The notes below the pieces were generated by a model. It was not told the origin of the DNA, searched no databases, and was given only the letters and a program-made list of their open reading frames with translations. A stretch of 64,000 nt of DNA, from the NCBI GenBank assembly GCA_036937835.1, contig CM072870.1:2542001-2606000 (forward strand), written 5' to 3'. The translations under genes were made by a program, and so were the position numbers. This stretch comes from Pampus argenteus (lineage: Eukaryota > Chordata > Actinopteri > Scombriformes > Stromateidae). Of this stretch, positions 53,901 to 62,390 are shown piece by piece (the first letter of the stretch is position 1; every line of letters starts with the position of its first letter).

Positions 53901-56900
53901 TACCAGTCATGATTAATTTACAATAAGTTGTGATGAACATCTTCTCCTTACTGAGAGTGTATGTAGGAAGTTTCATTTAAAACTCCACCATAGGTAATCA
54001 TGTCCCAGTCAAACTTTTCCTCGGACCAGTCCTCAAATCGAAACAAAACAATTTTAACTTAATTTTATTTTTGGTTTTGGTGGTAGGTAAAACTAAGAAC
54101 ATGCAGATCTGTGGGTGTTGGGTCATAATTACATTAAAATAAAATGTAGATGTTTTGGCATTAGCCAGTCTGACTGCTGGTGAAGCTCATTCAGGAGGGA
54201 CAGTACAGCGCCGGAAAGGAGCCAAAGTGGACAATCTTAAGAAGGCTGACTGCTGAAGATGACCCTATTAACCCGGTCATATGGCACCATCTGATAACTG
54301 TAAAAATCGTTACGCTGTCAAGCTGTTAAGTGTTAGGTCTGCTACCCCACTGGTCTGTCCTGGCCTCAGCCATAATGACTGAATTATTAATCTTATGATG
54401 GGTGTCTGTTAAAAGTGTTGTTAAAGTGATGTGAACCTTTTGATACATATGCATACATATTGTAAACATTGGTGTTATGATGGTCTAATAATTGACTGTA
54501 TGCATGGTTTCGGGTCAGGCCGTGGATCCTGTATTGATGTTTGTGCAACTAATAGACGTTGTAATTTTTTAATTAATAGATGTTGTAATTTATTGTCTTT
54601 GTTGTCTAATTTTTTGCAGAAGTTTCATAGGAGGAAAAGAGATGAGTGGTGAGGAGTTGGAAAAGAAAGAGGAAGAGCAGGAACTGCCTGAATACTTAAA
54701 ACTGCATCAGATGGTTGTAAGGAAGATCGGGGAAATCTGCAGAATAGTCAATCAGGTAAATACTGCAACATGAAACAAAAACATTTTATTGCCAATAAGC
54801 TAGAACATCATATAAATGAAAAGGTATATGCATAGACATTAAAATAGATACAAAGAAATAAGGCATGCAATTGAATGGGAAATTATAATGGGTCAAACAT
54901 TTATATGATATAATGCATCCATACATCAACATTATCCTTTGTACATTGTGCTTTGTGCTTGAAAGATGCTTCCCCTGCTGGCTGCTGATTGTGTGTATGT
55001 GTGTACTCTGTAGCGTATGCTGCTGCAGGACCTGCACGACAGCCATGTGTGTAACTCTCTGCTGGTGGCTGAGAGCGAGGAAGACATCTGGAAGAATGAG
55101 TCTCTGTACAGGCAGAGGCTCAACACCTCTGATGGTAAGTCTCTAAAATCATCTCATGTGTGATATAGTCATGATGTTTTTATTTAATTTGTTTGTTTTG
55201 AGATATCTGTCTGTGGGATTTCTGCCTCTACCCGTATACAAGGGGGCGGAGGTGAATGGAATATTTGACTCATTTCATCTTTATTTTCCATAAAGATTAC
55301 AACACAGAGGAGAGCTACCAGGCCAGAGACTACCTGGCAGCCACCATGCAGTTCATTCCAGGGCATTTTGCCTGTGATGTGGTCTGGAGCACAATCATCC
55401 ACATTCACCCACGCCTCAAGATGGGACCCAACATGGGGGTATCCAGAGGTTGGTGGCTAACCTGACAGCTTGGTTTGATATTAAAAAACATATATGGACT
55501 GACACCCAGAGTGACAGAGATTAACAAAGGAGAACAATATATTCAGACCATAAGCCTGTAGTCCTTATTTATCCTGTCACAGAGTAGAATGTCCATGTTC
55601 CAACACATATTTGCTTGTTCTTTTTATTCGATCAAGGTACCAGTCATGATTAATTTAAGTTGTGATGAACATCTTCTCCTTACTGAGAGTGTATGTAGGA
55701 AGTTTCATTTAAAACTCCACCATAGGTAATCATGTCCCAGTCAAACTTTTCCTTGGACCAGTCCTCAAATCGAAACAAAACAATTTTTGGCCAGACCATA
55801 AGCATATTCAAAATAAATCAATTAATACATAAATACATTTTTAAAGAAGGAGAAGCATAGAGAAAAAAGTTATTATTCCATTGTTACAAGACAGCCATTC
55901 TAATTGTCTGATGGAATCTGTTATGCCTTACATCACTATGGCGCACATTTTAATGCACACTTTGATTAATAACATGGATAACTGAATACAAAAAATGGAA
56001 TTATAAACAGACGTTTGAGGTTATCTCACCTAACCTGTCAAATGTATGGAGCCTGGGAGGTGTCAGGGAGAAAGTTAATTAAGTAGTTTGCCCAATTCAT
56101 GCTCTTAATATAATTTTATATATTATACCTCCTCCATTCTTGTTTAGGGAATCAAACACCTTTTCTGTGCTGCATTCACTCAGCTAGAAGTTTGGAGAAC
56201 ATTGTAAAGGAAGGTTTAGGATTTTCAACCTGCTTTTAAGTTCTGCCTCTCACTCTAATGCTGAGAAGGCCATTTGATGAGAGTACATTATGATGAGGGT
56301 TAATTAGGCTGCCTCCACACTATGACTGAATGAAAAAAAAAAAAAGCAATTATTTTGACGAATATTACAATTGCAACATAATTTGCGATGTTAGAGGGAA
56401 TAATAATTTTTACATCATTATTCTTATTGTCCTTGAAAAACATATTAAATGATTATGGTGTGATTTGGGATTTGTACCAAACAAATATGTTTTCTTAAGT
56501 CTGTAGAATACACTATATTGCCAAAAGTATTTGGCCACTTGCCTTCACTCACATATGAACTTAAGTGCCATCCCACAATGTTCGAAATGTACCTTTGTCC
56601 TGGCAACCTCAAAACCCAGACTCGTCCATCAGATTGCCAGATGGATAAGCGCGATTCATCACTCTAGAGAATGCGTCTCCACTGCTCTAGAGTCCAGTGA
56701 CGACGTGCTTTACACCACTCCATCCAACGCTTTGCATTAGACTTGGTGATGTATGGCTTAGATGCAGCTGCTCGGCCATGGATTTGTTGCACAGGCGGCA
56801 TCCTATGACAGTTCCACACTGGAAATCATTGAGCTCCTGAGACCGGCTCATTCTTTCACAAATGTTTGTAGAAACAGTCTCTATGCCTAAGTGCTTGATT

Positions 56901-59900
56901 TTATACACCTGTGATTAAGACACCCGCTTCTGATAATTTGGATGGGTGGTCAAATACTTTCGGCAATATAGTGTATGATCTGTAGACCAGATCCACTGCA
57001 TATCTACTGCACAACAATATTTAATTTAAAATGGTATTTTGACATACATTTGTCCTCAATGGGTCTGGGTAGTTTTCAGGAGTGTGGATGCAAACTGGTG
57101 TGCAATTATGTTAAGCTTGGCAAAGCTTTTACCATGATTATAAGCTCAGTACAGATTAATTTAAGCAATAGTCACATCAATTAACCACTTTTCAATTGTA
57201 TTTTTTTGTCCCCCTATTGTAGCCATTCAGGCTCTGCGCTCTGTGCTGAACTCTTTCTGCGTGGTCAACAGGAAGAACATGTTTGTCTACCAGGAGCGGA
57301 CAACTAAATCAGTTTTCTACCTCAGGTTAGACTTTCTCATCATTATTCTATCTTGGAGGACTGTGGCAACACAGCTCACCTGTAAAGTCTGGGGAGATTT
57401 TTCCATCAGCCCGCTGGAAGGAAAAATCCACCCACAGACACTCTTAAGGCACCAATATAGTAGAAAGGAAATCAAACTTGGTAGCATTGCAAGTAAACAT
57501 GATTTTATGATGTCCCAAGCCAGATGGTGGAGCTTCTGTATCACATTGTTAACTTTGAGATTGGAGGGAGCACTTGCTGACACAGTTTACAAATCATTTC
57601 ACAACTTCAGCGACACTGAGTTCAAAATGATTTGTTGCTGAAGACAGCAGAGGAAAGAGCTTGATGGGAGTGAGGAAGGAAGGAAGGGAGCAAGGACAGT
57701 ATGTGAACTGTCTATAATCATGCAAACCAGTCAAGCCACACTGTTAATCAATTTTACGCTGTGTCTACTGGTTGCTGTCATAAAACAAACCAGGTTTAAA
57801 TATGTCTGGCCAAAGTTACCATAACATGATTACAATTATAGCGTTGCAGCGGGCGGAGCTAACGGGAGTTCAATGGTGTCAGTGAGCCTGGACTCACTCG
57901 TAATAGGTCTTATCCAGGCTTGACTTAGTCTGATCACATTAGCTCTGAGTTTGCTTTGTGGACCAGTTTAGTCCTGGTTCAGTTTGTGAGCTCATTCATG
58001 AAATGGAATCCTGCAGAGGTGATTGGATCACTCAAAAGTGGGTGTGGTTTTAATTTCACTGTGGAACAGTGAACGAAACTTTCTCGAACAGCCATTGAAG
58101 CCCATACCAGACTGTTCTATGTCTCTGGTGTTTCCAAATATTAATTACAGACTACTGTAATTTACTTCTTTGGCATACATGCTTCCCAGCAAACTTTTTC
58201 GAAACATTAGTATATAAATCAAAATGTCTTTTAACATAGAACAGATAGAAAACACAGCTAACAGAGAAGAAAGATAACGGAGATTGACAAATGAGCTCAT
58301 ATTAAATATAAATTGCAAGTTTCATATAATACAGATAGTAGTTCCATCACAAATACTTCAACTTCCTTCCCTGTTCATTGTGTTCTTTACAGACTTTGTG
58401 AAACGTCACTAACAGGGAAGTACTCTGATGTGGATGGCAACCTCCACTTGACTCGCTCCATTGGGCTTGCCAGAAGTCAAGAGCCCCTGTTTTCTGAGGA
58501 CCTTATGGTAAATGAACAAATGCAGTGTGCATATGAATGTTTTGACTAAAAGCAATGATTTTTGTATATGATATTGGCACGTGAATTGTGGTTGACCATG
58601 GTGTCCCTTAACGCAACACACACTTTGTAGCCAGCACTACAGTGGATTCTCTGGAAAGACAGGTGGAAATTCAATTCAATTGAAGTTTATTGTCATGTGC
58701 ACAGTATCGAAACAAGTTTCTCTGTACAATGAAATTCTTACTTGTTGTCCCCCATGAATGCTGTATCAACACCCAAGTAACATAAATACACCCAAGTAAC
58801 AAAAATATTAAGATTTAAGATTTACTTTATTTGTCCCTCATCGGGGAAATTTACTTATCACTCTATTTTTTTTCATTTACATGCATTTACACACACACAT
58901 GCAACGGCACAGACATGCAGTACAAGGCATAAACGGCATATACATGCAAAGTGGAGAGAGAGATGGTGGAGTGATGGGCAGCCAGCCAAACCGGCGCCCC
59001 GTGAGCAGTTGGGGGGAGTCAGTGCCTTGCTCAAGGGCCCCTCGGCAGTGCCCAGGAGGTGAACTGGCACCTCTCCAGCTACCAGCCCACCTTCCATATT
59101 TTTGGTCCATGTGGGACTTGAACCGCCACCCTCCGGTTTTTCAAGCCAAGTCCCTATGGACTGAGCTACTGCCGCCCCCTAAATAAATATAACTGTGAAA
59201 TATAAATATAAACTGTGAGTTACAGGTAATGTGCAAAAGGTAGGTGTAGTGCAATAAGTCAGAAGTAAAGTGCATGATTGGCACAGTCCCAGCTGTGTGA
59301 CATAGTTAAGTGATTGTTTATTATTATATAGTTGCAGACTCCTGTCGGCTGTTGAGGAGTCTGATGGCAAGTTTTAGCCTAATGACTGAAATTCTAGCTC
59401 ATTCCAGCCTATCTGATTAAAAATAAATCGGCCTTCCTGTTACAGTATACTGTCAATAAGGCAGGAAACCACGACTTGCATCAGATTCACTCTTAGCATG
59501 GGGTGGGCAGTTAAAGTGCTGTTTGCCAAGATAGTTGAATTGGATTTCCCTAACTGTTGTTGTCAAAAGATGTTGAAATGTCTATTAAAATATATGCATG
59601 TAACATTCCACTCGTGAATAAGCAAGAGTAGGGTAGGGAGAGGGTATTGGTATATTGATCAGATTAGTGGGTCAGATGTGGACATCGTGTTTTTGTGCAA
59701 ATGCTGAACACAGAGGTCAAACTTCTCTTGAATCTACTTAGTTGTTTGTCAAAGGTCAGTCAGTGTAATCACTCTCAATCTGTATTAGTGGTAGTAGTGT
59801 TTGTGCCAAATCGTTGACATCTTCGTGTTTCTCCCATCAGGGCTCCAGGTCTTCACTAGAGGGCTCTCGGCCAGTTGGACAAGTAGACAAACACATCCTG

Positions 59901-62339
59901 CTACTGGTGCATGGAGTGGGAAATGCTGGTAAGAGCTAAGAAATATCAAGTGCTGATAATGATTACAAATTTCAAAGTTAGCAATAACAATTTAGTGGAG
60001 TAGTTGTGGTAAGTCCAATTTAAAAACAAGGCTAAACAGGTTTTTCACAGTCATACATTAATGTTGCTGTCTAGGGTTCATTGTCAGAAAAAAATACAAA
60101 GTTTTGGTATGTAAATGGAATGTTGAAAATTGTCCTGTAGTTGCTGAAGCTAGTTGAATCCAAATACTTTTTTTTAATTTTTTTTTTTCCATTTTGTTTA
60201 AGTCTGAGTACAGTTTTATAATATTTGGATGTGCAAATGATTTGCATTTGGCTGCAAGTAGCAGGTCAGAATCAACCAACAAGGAGCATTGTTTTTTTGG
60301 ACAAGAGGTGCCTGTTAATCTCAAATTAGGGTATAAATGGTGAAAAACATGAAAAAATACAACATCACTGAAATGTTCACACGGATGGGAATAACATTAA
60401 CAGATGACCACCGGGCCTGAGGTAGAAACATGAGGTTTAATGGGTTCCACCCAAGGATTTTAAACACAGAATACAACATATTACAGGTGGGTTCCTAACC
60501 TTTCTGGTTGGAATTCCTTGCATCAAAATAATGTTTACGTTTGACCCCCCTTATCATTGGTTGCATATTTCTAGCAGCTGTGACCAGTTCAACCAAAGGA
60601 ACCACTGATTTACCTGACGCTTAAACAACATGCAGTATTACAAACAGAACAAACACACACTGACGGAGGGGCTGAAGGGAATGCATTGTCGACCAGTCAT
60701 TCCATCACTTTGGTCCAGAGTCAATTATGAGATGGATTGCCATGATATTTTTTTACAGAAATGAATGGTCCTCAGATAATGACATAAGTGTCAGAGTACA
60801 TGTCTTCACAACTATTGGATTAATTGTCATTAAAGACATTTATGTTCCCCACAGAATAAATTGTAATCATTTTATATCATACTATACTATACTATACTAT
60901 ACTATACTATACTATACTATACTATACTAATAGCATCACATTGTCATTGTGAATATTTTGCCTCACTAACATAAGTATCTATCTCAAAGAACCCTTTGGA
61001 CCTCAACCTCTATCTTTCTTACAGTTCTTTAGAAGCCTTACCGCCGGCGGTAGACTGTTTGCATTGTTTTTAAGTCGCTATGGGAACATTGGGGTTTTGG
61101 CAGTCGTATAGATACAGTACAGCAGTATAAAGATGAAATGCATATATATTTAACTTGCATATAATTAATTCACAAATTGACATTTCACAATGGTATTTAC
61201 ATGGTCACCCTCTATCTGTGGATAATTTGTGAACAAACGTTGCTCAGTCCAGAGGGAGAAAGCAGAGGGAGGCAGATAACGCATAAATGACAAAGAAGCT
61301 CTCAATAACTCTCTCACTGCCTTTAGATATTTGGGTTGCTAGTGGTGTTGTGGGATGAGGCATTTTGGAGCTGGATGGCAGTCAACACAAATGAAGGCCT
61401 GAAGCAGCACTTTGTGCTCCTTGCTGGAATGAGCTGCTGACTGATGCTACTGTGTTGCACTGACAGCATGGTGACGAGGGGGAAGAAAACAGAGCTGGAG
61501 ACGGATTTGCTACTTTGCTCTCAGTGAGTGTGGCTCGATCCAGTGACAGAGTAGACTTTGTCACCTACTTATCCAGACATCTTTTGTGAACGAAGTGTTC
61601 TGCAAAGTCAAAAAAGGAAGCGCTGCATTTGATTCAAATTACAGGAACAGTTTTTTATATGTCATTTCACTTATGTCTGTGTGTGTTTTGACTAACATAA
61701 CATAAATGTAAAATAACACTGCACACATGGTCTTTGGGGACAAGAAACCCCTACTGGAATATGTACACTCTTCGTTGTGAAGACATGTGTCTATGCTTCT
61801 GTTGAGTTTTTATACTATGCCATGAGCCTCATTGTTCTTCATTGAGATCAAACTGCTGAAATGTGCTTATTAATTCAAACAACAGAAATATACACAAGGA
61901 ACTACTATATACAGGTGAAACTGTGTGTAAACTGTAAAACAACAGTGTTTGTTGGTGTCTCAACAATTTCTGACTTTTCTACCCTGTCTGTGGCGCCAAG
62001 CCCATTGGTTCCTACTGAAGAGTTAAATATGTAACATATTTATGTAATGCAAATATATGTAATATATTTGCTGCTATTGTTCCAGATCTCAACCTAATAT
62101 AAAATTCATATATGGAACTGTTTTAATAAAAGAGGTTGAGTACTGATGAAAGATTAGCTGCAGCAGGCTGCTGTCCCTCCTGTCGGCATCTTGATGGCGC
62201 TGTTGTTCTAGTATTTCACAGGCTGGGAAACACAACTCATTAAAATCCTTCCTCTGCTCCTCCAGTCACTCTACTCTGAACTCACCATCTTTATTTTGCT
62301 ACATCGTTGGATAGCTGGGGGTAAATCCCTCCTTGAAAT

Positions 62340-62390
<51 letters not shown>

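Noticed and set aside
59110..59179. tRNA gene on the minus strand
   Set aside because: The A and B boxes are present, but the cloverleaf is imperfect and the segment continues into a SINE body and LINE-like tail; it is a SINE head.
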